Under the pieces are notes generated by a model. It ran no database searches, was not told the origin of the DNA, and saw nothing but the letters and a program-made list of their open reading frames with translations. 64,000 nt of DNA, from contig CAWEXD010000008.1 in the NCBI GenBank assembly GCA_963812945.1, positions 992,001 through 1,056,000 of the forward strand. Reading direction: 5' to 3'. The DNA comes from DASRDR01 sp963812945 [NCBI: uncultured Candidatus Rokubacteria bacterium]. GTDB taxonomy: Bacteria > Methylomirabilota > Methylomirabilia > Rokubacteriales. The position numbers were made by a program, and so were the translations under genes. Numbering within the stretch: position 1 is the first letter of the stretch; every line of letters starts with the position of its first letter. Of the stretch, positions 33,762-42,381 are shown piece by piece.

Positions 33762-34976
33762 TCAGGCGGAGCGGCGGGCGGCCGTCGCGGCGCTCGCGAC
33801 CAGGCGGATGGCCACCGGGATCATGAGGACGAACGCGAGGCCGGCATTGAGGCCGGTGGCGAGGGGAGCCCCCGTCCCGCTCGCGAGGAAGCCGATCCAG
33901 AGGCTCCCGAGGGGCTGCGTGCCGATGCAGGCCGACAGGATGCCCATGGCGCGGCCGCGAGCGCGCTCGGGCGCGTTGAGGAGGACGATCGCGCTCTGCA
34001 TGGTCCCGAAGCCGGACTCCGCCGCGCCGATGGCGAGCTGCAGCGCGAGAGACAGGGCATACCAGGGCGATGCGGCGAAGGCGAGGAGGAAGAGCGCGGC
34101 GGCCAGCGAGCTTGCCGCGAAGAGCCGGGCGTGATTCACGTGGGCCGCGCGTGCCGCGATCGCCAGCGAGGACGCGAGGGCCCCGAAGCCCTCCGCCGCG
34201 ACGAGGAGGCCGAGGGCGACCGGCCCCACCTGGAGCACGTCGCGGGCGAAGACCGGCAGGATCTGCTGGTAGGGGAACACGAGCGCGTTCATGAGGACCG
34301 TGACGGCCAGTACCCCGAGGATGACCGGCTGCCCGCGAACCTCGCGAAGGCCGGCGGTGAGGCTGGCCAGGACCGGCTCGCTGCCGGGCGCACCCGGGAG
34401 CGCGATGCGCCGATCGAGACGGTGGGCGGCGGCGAGGGCGCCCAGCGAGAGTCCGGCGAGGGCGACGTAGCAGGCGGCCGGTCCGAGGCGCGAGAGGAGG
34501 ATCCCTCCCACGAGCGGCCCGATCATCTTCGCGCCCTGCATGGACATGCTCTCGAGCGAGACCGCGGTCGTCAGTCGATCGCGGCCGACGACCGCGAACA
34601 GCACGGTCCGCCGCGACGGGAAGTCGAGCACCCAGGCGACGCCGAGCAGGATCTCGAGAGCGACGAGGGTGCCGAACCCGGCGAGGCCGGCCGCGAAGAG
34701 AAGCGCGAGAGTCGACGCCACGACGACGTTCAGGGCCTGGACCCCGATCATCACGCGAACCCGGGGAAGCCGGTCTGCGAGAACCCCCGCGAACGGGCCG
34801 ACGAGCATCATCGGCGCGGTGCGACAGAAGGCGGCGACCCCCACCATCAGGGGCGAGTCGGTCAACGCGAGGACCAGCCAGCCCAGGACGATCAGGTCCA
34901 TCCAGCGCGCCGTCGCGGCGAAGAGGCCCGTCAGCCAGAGGAGCCGGTAGCGCGGGTCGCGGAGCGGCTCGAACAC
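33762..34976 (-). CDS. MFS transporter (EntS-like exporter group)
   Basis: A 404-residue major facilitator with about twelve hydrophobic segments. The N-terminus FEPLRDPRYRLLWLTGLFAATARWMDLIVLGWLVLALTDSP is typical of the MFS_3/enterobactin exporter EntS group, and the A-like motif GPFAGVLADRLPRVRVM occurs between helices 2 and 3. Such proteins export siderophores or drugs; no siderophore synthesis genes are in this window. It lies 23 bases from the GT39-type gene region and reads leftward like its neighbours. Confidence 0.88.
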   Translation of the reverse strand: MFEPLRDPRYRLLWLTGLFAATARWMDLIVLGWLVLALTDSPLMVGVAAFCRTAPMMLVGPFAGVLADRLPRVRVMIGVQALNVVVASTLALLFAAGLAGFGTLVALEILLGVAWVLDFPSRRTVLFAVVGRDRLTTAVSLESMSMQGAKMIGPLVGGILLSRLGPAACYVALAGLSLGALAAAHRLDRRIALPGAPGSEPVLASLTAGLREVRGQPVILGVLAVTVLMNALVFPYQQILPVFARDVLQVGPVALGLLVAAEGFGALASSLAIAARAAHVNHARLFAASSLAAALFLLAFAASPWYALSLALQLAIGAAESGFGTMQSAIVLLNAPERARGRAMGILSACIGTQPLGSLWIGFLASGTGAPLATGLNAGLAFVLMIPVAIRLVASAATAARRSA

Positions 34977-35058
34977 GCGGGCAGTCAGTCCGGCCGGCGC
35001 TCGCCGGGCCGGGAGAGCCGAGGGCGCGCTCGGCGCGCTGGATCGTGACCCGCGCGGC

Positions 35059-35799
35059 TCAGGCCGGCCTCGGGGGAAGCCCGGCCAGGAGCGCGCCGTG
35101 CACGAGCGTGACGAGCGAGACGATGTCGAACACGGGGAGCCCGATCGCCCGCTGGATGTCCCCGGCGTAGGGCGGCATGTTGGTGCACTCGAGGACCAGG
35201 GCGCCGACGTCCGGATGCTCGGCCAGGAGCCGCCTCGCCACCCGCACGTGCTCCTCGCGGGCCTGGTCCACGTCGAGCTCAGGCTCGTCGTCCAGTAGGA
35301 CCCGCGTGAACTCCTTCTCGCCCTCGAGCCCGGCGATCGCGAGCGGGATGTCCGGTCCGATGCCGGCGCCGCGCAGGTGCTCGTCGGTCAGCATGCTGGC
35401 GTTCACCGCCAGGATGCCGACGCGCTTCTCCGGCGCGAGCATCCGGTGCACGAGGGGGACGAGCAGGAGGCTCGACGTCAGAACGGGCACCCGCACCGCT
35501 GCCGCCATCGCCGCCTGGTACTTCACCAGGAAGCCGCAGTTGGTCGTGACGGCGCCCACCCCCTCCTGCTCCAGCTGACGCGCGCCCTCGACGAAGGCAG
35601 GAAGAAGCCCGGCCGCGCCACGCCGGACGACGAGGTCCGGCACCGCGCCGGGCACGCGATGGTAGCGGACGGGGAAGGGGAACGTGGCGGCGTGGCCCAT
35701 GTCGCCCGGGATGCGCGGAAAGCGCGTGTCGAGCATGAGGATGCCGACCGTGAACCCGTACTGGTTGAACCCGCCCCGCACACGCCCGGTGGTCGTCAT
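35059..35799 (-). CDS. Aspartate/glutamate racemase-superfamily protein
   Basis: About 246 residues. Two catalytic Cys lie in VTTNCGFLVKY and LVLECTNMPPYAG, the pair expected in the Asp/Glu racemase and hydantoin racemase superfamily (also maleate isomerase and arylmalonate decarboxylase). GILMLDTRFPRIPGDMGHAATFPFPV at the N-terminus includes the conserved strand. The ATG at 35799 has GGGGAG five bases upstream and is preferred to 35814. It follows a GNAT gene and ABC cluster C in the same direction, so it may act on a transported amino-acid-like compound. Exact substrate unknown. Confidence 0.85.
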   Translation of the reverse strand: MTTTGRVRGGFNQYGFTVGILMLDTRFPRIPGDMGHAATFPFPVRYHRVPGAVPDLVVRRGAAGLLPAFVEGARQLEQEGVGAVTTNCGFLVKYQAAMAAAVRVPVLTSSLLLVPLVHRMLAPEKRVGILAVNASMLTDEHLRGAGIGPDIPLAIAGLEGEKEFTRVLLDDEPELDVDQAREEHVRVARRLLAEHPDVGALVLECTNMPPYAGDIQRAIGLPVFDIVSLVTLVHGALLAGLPPRPA

Positions 35800-35913
35800 C
35801 TGGGCTCCCCGCATTCTCGGTGTCCGGCGTTTCCCAGTCTACGCGGATCGGACCCGTCACGGCGAGACGCCACAGGACGCGCAGGCGACGAATCGTGACG
35901 CCCGGACCGGCGC

Positions 35914-36483
35914 CTAGACGGGCAGGCGTTTGCGGTGCGGCCGGAGCGCCTTCCAGTAAAGAGCCTCGTCGAGCCCGGGGAGCGCGAGTCCGGGCAGATC
36001 GCCCACGTGACGATACCCGTGACGCGCGTAGAAGCGCCGGGCGCCCGTGTTGTCCGTCGTGGCGAGGAGGACCAGGTGGTTCGCGACCGCGCGGGCGGCG
36101 GTCTCGGCCGCGCCGAGGAGGGCGGCGCCGACGCCGCCTCGCTGCCGCTCCTCGCCGACGAGGAGCAGGCGGAGGTACGCCGCGCCCGTCAGGATCCGGC
36201 TCGGAACCACCCAGGCCATCCCCACCAGCCGGCCTCCGGGCATGCCGGCGACGACGAGCACGTCGCCCGCGGCGCGGCCCCTGGTGAGCGCGTCGAGCGC
36301 CGCCTTGACGGTCGTACCGTAGCGCCCGAGGAGCGGCGATCCGGCCATCAGGGCCGCGAGCACGGGGACGTCGCCGGGGCGCGCGTGGCGGATCGAGATC
36401 GGGGGGACCGGGGCCTGCGGCCGGCGCCGTGGTTGCGTCGCGGCCGCGGCGCGGCGGCCCGAGGGGCCGGGACGCGGGCTCAC
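35914..36483 (-). CDS. GNAT-family N-acetyltransferase
   Basis: 189 residues. A Pro/Arg-rich leader of about 28 residues precedes the GNAT domain (ISIRHARPGDVPVLAALM). Acetyl-CoA binding motif A is LLVGEERQRGGVGAALLGAAETAA, followed by VLLATTDNTGARRFYARHGYRHVGDL, the usual N-x-x-A-x-x-F-Y-x-x-x-G-F/Y block. The acceptor is not predictable. The GTG start at 36483 lies 44 bases downstream of the cluster C DppC-like stop. Confidence 0.85.
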   Translation of the reverse strand: MSPRPGPSGRRAAAATQPRRRPQAPVPPISIRHARPGDVPVLAALMAGSPLLGRYGTTVKAALDALTRGRAAGDVLVVAGMPGGRLVGMAWVVPSRILTGAAYLRLLLVGEERQRGGVGAALLGAAETAARAVANHLVLLATTDNTGARRFYARHGYRHVGDLPGLALPGLDEALYWKALRPHRKRLPV

Positions 36484-36505
36484 TGGCTACCCTCTGACGG
36501 CCTTC

Positions 36506-36533
36506 GGCCTGTGGCGGCCTGTGTGGCTCACGG
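36506..36533. repeat. Short CCTGTGGCG-type repeat at a permease stop
   Basis: GGCCTGTGGCGGCCTGTG followed by TGGCTCACG, similar to 27171-27206. It spans the stop codon of the cluster C DppC-like gene. Possibly a small dispersed repeat; low complexity makes chance likely. Confidence 0.3.
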
Positions 36534-37448
36534 CCGCTGGCGGGGATCGAGCGCGTCGCGGAGGCCGTCCCCGAGCAGGTTGAAGCCCATGACCGCGAGC
36601 ATGATGGCGAGGCCCGGGAACACGGCGAGATGGGGGGCGAGCTCGAGGTTCTGGCGGCCTTCGTTCAGCATCGCGCCCCAGGAGGGAGTCGGCGGCTGCG
36701 CGGAGAGCCCCAGGAACGAGAGCGACGCCTCCGTGAGGATAGCCCAGGAGAGCGCGATGCTCGTCTGGACGACGAGCACGGACGCGAGATTCGGCAGGAT
36801 GTGCCGCCCGACGATGCGCCGGGCGGGGGCGCCGAGCGCCCGGCTCGCTTCGACGAACTCGCGCTCCTTCAGGGCGAGCACCGGACCGCGGACGACGCGG
36901 GCGAAGATCGGCGTGTAGACGACCGCGATCGCGAGGACCACGTTGGCGGGGTGCGGCCCGAGCGCCGCGACGATGCCGAGGGCGAGGAGGACGGCCGGGA
37001 AAGAGAAGAACACGTCCATCGTCCGCATCAGGGCCTGGTCGGTCCGGCCGCCCGCGTAGCCCGCGACGAGGCCGAGCGCTGTGCCGGCGGCGAGCGCGGC
37101 CCCGACCGAGGCGAACGCGACCTGGAGCGACAGGCGCGCGCCGTGGACCAGCCGGGCGAGGAGGTCCCGGCCGAACGTGTCCGCGCCCAGCGGGAGCGTC
37201 CAGCTCGGGCCCGCCATCCGGTCCTGCGGAACCATCCGCAGCGGGTTCGGCAAGGGGAGGCGGTCGGCTGCGGCGCCGACGACGAGCAAGGCGCCGACGA
37301 TCAGGAGGCCGGCGAGGGCGGCGCGGCTCCGCAGCAGGGCGAGGCCCAGGCGGGCGAGCGTCCCGCCGGCGAGGGATGTCCGGGCGGCCGGACCGTCGCC
37401 GCCGGGCCGCCCGTCAGCCCAGGCGGATCCGGGGATCGAGCCACCCAT
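36528..37448 (-). CDS. Peptide-type ABC transporter permease, DppC-like (cluster C)
   Basis: 306 residues from the ATG at 37448 (MGGSIPGSAWADGR), overlapping the DppB-like stop by 35 bases. Landmarks: LPLGADTFGRDLLARLVHGARLSLQ, ALMRTMDVFFSFPAVLLALG, the coupling loop VEASRALGAPARRIVGRHILPN and SFLGLSAQPPTPSWGAML, ending NLLGDGLRDALDPRQRP. An upstream in-frame start (37523) would add Ser/Arg/Cys-rich sequence inside the neighbour gene and is rejected. Confidence 0.9.
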   Translation of the reverse strand: MGGSIPGSAWADGRPGGDGPAARTSLAGGTLARLGLALLRSRAALAGLLIVGALLVVGAAADRLPLPNPLRMVPQDRMAGPSWTLPLGADTFGRDLLARLVHGARLSLQVAFASVGAALAAGTALGLVAGYAGGRTDQALMRTMDVFFSFPAVLLALGIVAALGPHPANVVLAIAVVYTPIFARVVRGPVLALKEREFVEASRALGAPARRIVGRHILPNLASVLVVQTSIALSWAILTEASLSFLGLSAQPPTPSWGAMLNEGRQNLELAPHLAVFPGLAIMLAVMGFNLLGDGLRDALDPRQRP

Positions 37449-38367
37449 ACAGCACGTCGACGAGGGTGTTGGTCGCGACGAAGAGGATCGCCACGACCAG
37501 CACCGTCCCCTGGACGAGGGCATAGTCGCGCTGGTTGATGGCGGTCAGCAGCATCCGCCCGAGCCCCGGGACCGAGAAGATCTCCTCGACGATCACGGCG
37601 CCGCTCAGGAGATAGCCGACCTGGACACCCAGGATCGTGACGACGACGATCAGGCTGTTCCGGAGCGCGTGGCGTCCGACCACCGCCGACGGGGCGAGTC
37701 CCTTGGCGTGGGCGGTCCGGACATAGTCGGCCCCGAGGACGTCGAGCATCGCCGAGCGCGTCGTCCGCATGACGACGGCCGCCATTGCCACCCCGAGCGT
37801 CACCGCGGGAAACACGAGGAAGCGGAGGTTGGCCCATGGATCCTCGGCGAACCCGACGTACCCGCCGGTATTCGGCATCCAGCGGAGGTAGCGCGCCAGG
37901 AGGAGCACGAAGAGCGTGCCGAGCCAGAAGTTCGGGAGCGAGAGCCCGAGGAGTCCGAGGCTCCGCGCGACGAGATCCAGCATCGAGTTCGGCCGGAGGG
38001 CGGATACGAGCCCGAGCGGCACGCCGACGAGCAGGGCGACGGCGGCCGCCGCCAGGGCGAGCTCCATCGTGACCGGGAGCCGGCTCGCGATCTCGCCGAC
38101 GACGGGCTGGCCGGTGCGGAGGGAGTATCCCGCGTCGCCGCGGAGGAGAGCCCCCAGCCAGCCGAGGTACTGGAGGTGGAGCGGCCGGTCGAGACCGAGG
38201 TAGGCGCGGAGCTCGCCGAGCTGTTCCGGCGTCAGCACGGTGCTCGTGCCGAGCCGGACGGCGATCGCGTCACCGGGAACGAGGCGCAGGAAGAGGAACG
38301 ACAGGAGGGAGACGCCGATCAGCGTCGGCCCGAGGGCGACGAGCCGGCGCAGGAGGTACCAGGTCAC
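37414..38367 (-). CDS. Peptide-type ABC transporter permease, DppB-like (cluster C)
   Basis: 317 residues, GTG start at 38367 (MTWYLLRRLVALGP). It has LRLVPGDAIAVRLG, LGLDRPLHLQYLGWLGALLRGDAGYS, and the coupling loop LGADYVRTAHAKGLAPSAVVGRHALRN, ending WLDPRIRLG. The start is only three bases past the second copy of the inverted-repeat element, and no Shine-Dalgarno sequence is visible there, so expression could depend on structure or on read-through from the binding-protein gene. Confidence 0.9.
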   Translation of the reverse strand: MTWYLLRRLVALGPTLIGVSLLSFLFLRLVPGDAIAVRLGTSTVLTPEQLGELRAYLGLDRPLHLQYLGWLGALLRGDAGYSLRTGQPVVGEIASRLPVTMELALAAAAVALLVGVPLGLVSALRPNSMLDLVARSLGLLGLSLPNFWLGTLFVLLLARYLRWMPNTGGYVGFAEDPWANLRFLVFPAVTLGVAMAAVVMRTTRSAMLDVLGADYVRTAHAKGLAPSAVVGRHALRNSLIVVVTILGVQVGYLLSGAVIVEEIFSVPGLGRMLLTAINQRDYALVQGTVLVVAILFVATNTLVDVLYGWLDPRIRLG

Positions 38368-38370
38368 AAC

Positions 38371-38448
38371 GGGGTCAGGCCCTGACTTTGACTTCCGTCC
38401 GCCGGCCGCCCGGGGTTGGGTCGAGAGTCAAAGGCGGGGCCTGACCCC
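38371..38448. repeat. Inverted-repeat element copy 2 (imperfect arms)
   Basis: The left arm (38371-38395) begins GGGGTCAGGCCCTGACTTTG and ends ACTTC. The right arm (38425-38448) is its near reverse complement, with mismatches only in the centre. It shares the GGGGTCAG...ACTTTGACTTC pattern with 19010-19090, with about six extra bases. It lies 6 bases past the stop of the cluster C binding-protein gene and 3 bases before the DppB-like start. Confidence 0.85.
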
Positions 38449-38454
38449 GGGGTT

Positions 38455-40002
38455 TTATTTGTCGAGCCATGTCTGGCGGAGGTAGGCGATGGAGCCCGTC
38501 GGCAGGTGGACGAATCCCTTCGTGCTCGGCTGGAGCCCCACGTAGTCGCGGCCGACGTAGAGCCACACGAAGGGGACGCCCGCGACCAGCTCCCGCTGGG
38601 CGGTCGCGTAGAGCTCCCGGCGCCGGGCCGGGTCGGCGATCGTCCGGGCGCGTTTGATCGCGTCGCTCGATGTCTCGTTTTGGTAGGAATGGATGAAGTT
38701 TAGGTTGCCGTCGTTCGTGAAGTACCGGAAGAGATAGAAGTCCGGGTCGGGCTGGCCCGAGTTCAGCCCGGGGGCCATGTCGAAGTCGGCCTTCAGCCAG
38801 CGCTGGACCCACTGGCCGAACTCGAGGAGCTCGATGTTGACGCGGATGCCGACCTCGCCGAGCTGCTGCTGGACGATCTGGGCGATGTCCTTCGCGTACA
38901 CGGGCTCGGTGGTCTGGGTCAGGATCGTGAGGGTCACCGGCCCGACCCCCGCCTCCTGCAGGAGCTGGCGCGCCTTGCCCACGTCGCGCCGGTAGAGCTC
39001 GTGCTCGGTCACCGGGAGCGCATACTGCGTCAGCGAGGGCGGCAGGGGACCCGTCTGATCCCCGCTCCCGAGGGCGACGGTGTCGATGATCTGCTTCCGG
39101 TCGATCGCGTACGCGATCGCCTGGCGGACCTTCGGGTGGTCGAGAGGCTTCCGCTTGGTGTTCAGAAAGAGAAGATGGTAGTTCGGGCTGGGCTTGGCGC
39201 TCAGGGTCAGACTCGACTCCCGGGAGAGCGCCTGGGCGACCCGGGCGTCGGCGATCAGCGCCATGTCGGCGGCCTTGGTGCGGAGCGCCGCGACCAGCCC
39301 GGCCTCGTCCGGGACGATGTTGATCCGGATCCCGTCGAGGTACGGCTGCCCCTGGACGTAGAACTCGCGGAACGCCTCGAAGCGCATGAAGTTGTCCGGC
39401 GCCCACTCGGCCAGCCGGAACGGCCCCGATCCGATCGCGTGCTCTTTCCGCGAGAGGTCCCCCCCGGCAGCCTGCGCCACCTTTTGCGAGATCACGCTGG
39501 CGTTCGGATGCGCGAGGTAGACGAGCAGCGCCACGTTCGGCTGCTTGAGGTGGAGCACCACCGTCCGCGGATCCGACGTCTCGATGCGGTCGACGTCGAG
39601 GAACCACGCGCGGGCGACGGCCTTCGTGTCCGGGTGGACGATCCGCTCGAGCGTGAACTTCACGTCCGCGCTCGTCACCGGATCGCCATTGTGGAACTTC
39701 GCCGCGCGCAGACGGAACGTGATCTGCTTGCCGTCGGGCGCGATCACCCAGGACTCCGCCAGGTCGGGCTGGACCAGGAGATCGGGCCCGAGCCGCGTGA
39801 GGGTGCTGTAGACGAGCTCGAAGACCCGGTGGCTCGTGAAGGCCGGCACCTTGTGGGGATCGAGGTTCGTGGCCTCGCCCTGGCGCGCGAGCGTCAGCAC
39901 CCCGCCACGCTTCGGCGCCTGCGCATCGACCCCATTGGCGACGGCGACGGCGAGGGCCAGTGCGGCTGCGGCAGCGACGGCGGCAGTGCGGATGCGCGTC
40001 AT
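38455..40002 (-). CDS. Peptide/nickel-type ABC substrate-binding protein, family 5 (cluster C)
   Basis: 515 residues. The signal here is Sec-type rather than Tat (RTAAVAAAAALALAVAVANGVDAQA, cleavage near 28). The mature part opens with PKRGGVLTLARQGEATNLDPHK and contains LAESWVIAPDGKQITFRLR and AIGSGPFRLAEWAPDNFMRFEAF. The ATG at 40002 is preceded by GGGAGGA with a seven-base gap, fixing the start although the frame is open further upstream. First gene of cluster C (SBP, DppB, DppC, then GNAT and racemase). Confidence 0.93.
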   Translation of the reverse strand: MTRIRTAAVAAAAALALAVAVANGVDAQAPKRGGVLTLARQGEATNLDPHKVPAFTSHRVFELVYSTLTRLGPDLLVQPDLAESWVIAPDGKQITFRLRAAKFHNGDPVTSADVKFTLERIVHPDTKAVARAWFLDVDRIETSDPRTVVLHLKQPNVALLVYLAHPNASVISQKVAQAAGGDLSRKEHAIGSGPFRLAEWAPDNFMRFEAFREFYVQGQPYLDGIRINIVPDEAGLVAALRTKAADMALIADARVAQALSRESSLTLSAKPSPNYHLLFLNTKRKPLDHPKVRQAIAYAIDRKQIIDTVALGSGDQTGPLPPSLTQYALPVTEHELYRRDVGKARQLLQEAGVGPVTLTILTQTTEPVYAKDIAQIVQQQLGEVGIRVNIELLEFGQWVQRWLKADFDMAPGLNSGQPDPDFYLFRYFTNDGNLNFIHSYQNETSSDAIKRARTIADPARRRELYATAQRELVAGVPFVWLYVGRDYVGLQPSTKGFVHLPTGSIAYLRQTWLDK

Positions 40003-40168
40003 GCGAGTGTCCTCCCGGCTACCTACGATGAGATGACGCCGCCCCGGTGTCAACCGCGGAGCCACGTCGGTTTCGCGACCCGAGCCCGTCCGGCGTGTCG
40101 TCTCGATCCCACGCGCCGGAGACCCGCGGGTCGGCACGCAGGACGTCGGCCGCGCGCGGCCCGCGGCC

Positions 40169-41146
40169 TCACTGCGCGCGCTGCGCCGTACCCGTCGTCG
40201 GGGGCGGGAAGACCGCGAGATCCGCCAGCACGCCGTAGTGGTCGGACGGCCAGAGCGAGGTGCCGTCCGGCAGGGGGCCCGGGGCATCGACGACGACGCG
40301 GCTGTCGATCACGGCCCCGGGAAAGGCTCGCCCGGGAACGACGAGCACGTAGTCCACGCGGCGAAAGGCCCGGCGCTCGGGCGCGGTGACCGGCTGCCAG
40401 GCCGTGGCGCCGGCCGCGCCGGGGTGCCTCGCGCGAAAGGCGTCCACGAACCCCGCGTCGAGGGTCAGCGCCGTCATCGCTTCCGACGACTCGACCGCAT
40501 TGAGATCCCCCATCAGGACTCCCGGAAGGTCACCTCGTCGCTCGAGCACCAGGGCCGCGACCGCCCGCGTGTGGCAGGGGTTCCCCCTCGTGTGTGTCGA
40601 GAACACCGGCAACGGGCCGGCGGGCGTGTCGAGCTCGGCGAAGAGCAGGACGCGCGGCTCCATTCGCCGCCCGCACTGCGGCAGCCGGTGGGTTTCCGAG
40701 CGCCGGACGGGAAACCGGCTGAGGATCGCGGGCCCCTCCGAGAAGTCCAGGAATCCGGCCGCCCACCGATTGATCCACGCGCTCTCGAAGAGCCGCATCG
40801 AGGCGGGCGCGTAGACGTGGTTCATGCCGAGGCGTCCGGCCAGGCGCGACGCCACCTCGCCGCGGCCGGTGCTCCAGGAAGCCTCCTGGAGCGCCACGAC
40901 GTCCGGGGCGAGATCCAGGAGGGCCGCGCTGACGAGGTCCAGCCGGGCCTCGAGATGGCTGTCACGCCCGGTCCAGCCGGACAGGGGCCCGCCATGCAGG
41001 ACGTTCAGGGTCACGACCCGGATCGGAGGTGGCGTCTGGGCGGCCGCGGAGCCCGCGCCCATGGTCACGAGGGTTACGAGCAACGCGACGACCAGGAGGC
41101 ATCCCGGGCGACCTGGTCCCACCGGCGGGGCCGTGGCGTCTCGCAC
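40169..41146 (-). CDS. Exported endonuclease/exonuclease/phosphatase-family hydrolase
   Basis: 325 residues. A signal peptide (LLVVALLVTLVTMGAGSAAA, about 18-36) precedes an EEP domain: VVTLNVLHGG, DVVALQEASW with the metal Glu, VFSTHTRGNPCHTRAV, VLMGDLNAVESSEAM with the Asp-x-Asn pair, RVDYVLVV and WPSDHYGVLADL with the terminal Asp-His. The family includes sphingomyelinases, DNases and inositol phosphatases; the export signal suggests lipid, nucleic acid or phosphoester breakdown outside the cytoplasm. The GTG start at 41146 sits 7 bases after a TAGGCT box, fitting a leaderless transcript. The 166 bases to the cluster C binding-protein gene show nothing else. Confidence 0.88.
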   Translation of the reverse strand: MRDATAPPVGPGRPGCLLVVALLVTLVTMGAGSAAAQTPPPIRVVTLNVLHGGPLSGWTGRDSHLEARLDLVSAALLDLAPDVVALQEASWSTGRGEVASRLAGRLGMNHVYAPASMRLFESAWINRWAAGFLDFSEGPAILSRFPVRRSETHRLPQCGRRMEPRVLLFAELDTPAGPLPVFSTHTRGNPCHTRAVAALVLERRGDLPGVLMGDLNAVESSEAMTALTLDAGFVDAFRARHPGAAGATAWQPVTAPERRAFRRVDYVLVVPGRAFPGAVIDSRVVVDAPGPLPDGTSLWPSDHYGVLADLAVFPPPTTGTAQRAQ

Positions 41147-41153
41147 GTCACGT

Positions 41154-41183
41154 AGCCTAGCAACCCCGGTGCGGGACGCGCAA
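41154..41183 (-). promoter_or_regulatory. Candidate promoter of the EEP-family gene (leaderless)
   Basis: Minus-strand TTGCGC (41178-41183), 18-base spacer, TAGGCT (41154-41159), then the GTG start seven bases on. The same -10 hexamer occurs before the O-antigen ligase-like gene. Confidence 0.45.
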
Positions 41184-41259
41184 CGCCTCGGCCGGGGCGC
41201 CAGCGGGACGCGGCCGGACGGCGCCCCGGGGGTGGGGATGCGGCATAATGGAGGGCGTG

Positions 41260-42306
41260 ATGAGCCGGCCAGCTCCCGACCTCCTGGACACGCTCGGCCG
41301 CCCGCTCCGGAACCTCCGGGTGTCGGTGACGGACCGCTGCAACCTCCGGTGCCAGTACTGCATGCCGGAGGAGGAGTACACCTGGCTTCGCCGGACGGAC
41401 CTCCTGACCTTCGAGGAGATCCAGCGCCTGGTCGAGGCCTTCACCGAGCTGGGCGTCGACAAGGTGCGACTCACGGGCGGAGAACCGCTCCTCCGCCGGG
41501 ACGTGGCCGGTCTGGTACGCCTCCTGGCGGGAATCCCGGCCGTCCGCGACCTCGCGATGACGACGAACGGCGTCCTGCTCGCCGACCAGGCCGCGACGCT
41601 CCGGGCGGCCGGCCTCCATCGGGTCACGGTGAGCCTCGACACCCTGCGGCCGGAGCGCTTCCATGCGCTCACCCGCCGGGACGACCACGCCGCGGTTCTT
41701 CGCGGGATCGAGGCCGTCCGGGCGGCCGGGCTCTCGGGCCTCAAGCTCGACACGGTCGTCATCCGGGGTGTCAACGAGGACGAGCTGATCGACCTCGTGG
41801 AGTTCGCCCGCGTCCACGCGGCCGAGGTGCGGTTCATCGAGTACATGGACGTGGGTGGCGCGACCCACTGGTCGCGGGAGCAGGTGGTCTCCCGGGCGGA
41901 GATGCTCGAGCGTCTGGCCGCCCGGTACGGACCGATCGAGCCGATCCCGGAGGAGACGTCGGCGCCGGCCGAGCGGTTCCGCCTGCCCGACGGGGTGACC
42001 TTCGGCATCATCGCGTCGACGACGGCGCCGTTCTGCCGGACCTGCGACCGGAGCCGGCTCACGGCCGACGGGACGTGGTACCTGTGTCTCTACGCGCAGA
42101 GGGGGATCGACCTGCGCACGCCCCTCCGCGACGGCGCCTCCGGCGACGAGCTGAAGACCCTCATCACGCGCGGGTGGACAGCGCGGCGGGATCGCGGCGC
42201 CGAGGAGCGCAAGGATCTCGAGGCCATCGGGTTCCGCGGGGTGCTGGTCCAGGTCGAGGGGTTGCGCCGGGATCCGCACCTCGAGATGCACACGCGCGGC
42301 GGCTGA
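41260..42306 (+). CDS. moaA: GTP 3',8-cyclase MoaA (molybdenum cofactor synthesis)
   Basis: A 348-residue radical SAM enzyme making the first precursor of molybdopterin from GTP. The N-terminal 4Fe-4S cluster is CNLRCQYC (Cys27, 31, 34), followed by [13 protein letters not shown] for SAM binding and [10 protein letters not shown]. The C-terminal cluster is [21 protein letters not shown], and the protein ends in the Gly-Gly tail needed for MoaA function. I take the ATG at 41260 because GGAGGG lies just before it; one at 41248 is also in frame. It could supply the cofactor for the molybdenum hydroxylase at 2888-5218. No other moa/moe genes are present here. Confidence 0.95.
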   Translation: MSRPAPDLLDTLGRPLRNLRVSVTDRCNLRCQYCMPEEEYTWLRRTDLLTFEEIQRLVEAFTELGVDKVRLTGGEPLLRRDVAGLVRLLAGIPAVRDLAMTTNGVLLADQAATLRAAGLHRVTVSLDTLRPERFHALTRRDDHAAVLRGIEAVRAAGLSGLKLDTVVIRGVNEDELIDLVEFARVHAAEVRFIEYMDVGGATHWSREQVVSRAEMLERLAARYGPIEPIPEETSAPAERFRLPDGVTFGIIASTTAPFCRTCDRSRLTADGTWYLCLYAQRGIDLRTPLRDGASGDELKTLITRGWTARRDRGAEERKDLEAIGFRGVLVQVEGLRRDPHLEMHTRGG

Positions 42307-42343
42307 GCGGCGGGCAGGGCGCTCTCGCCCTCCCCGAGCCGCC

Positions 42344-42372
42344 TTGACGCCCGCCGCGGCCGTGGCTAGGCT
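42344..42372 (+). promoter_or_regulatory. Candidate promoter of the O-antigen ligase-like gene
   Basis: TTGACG (42344-42349), 17-base spacer, TAGGCT (42367-42372). The GTG start at 42382 follows nine bases later, so the transcript would have almost no leader. This is one of the better sigma-70-like matches in the window. Confidence 0.5.
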
Positions 42373-42381
42373 CCTGGCATC

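Noticed and set aside
19010-38448. The two GGGGTCAG elements as ends of one large transposon
   Set aside because: Each is a self-contained inverted repeat, the two copies differ in length, and no transposase or recombinase lies between them.
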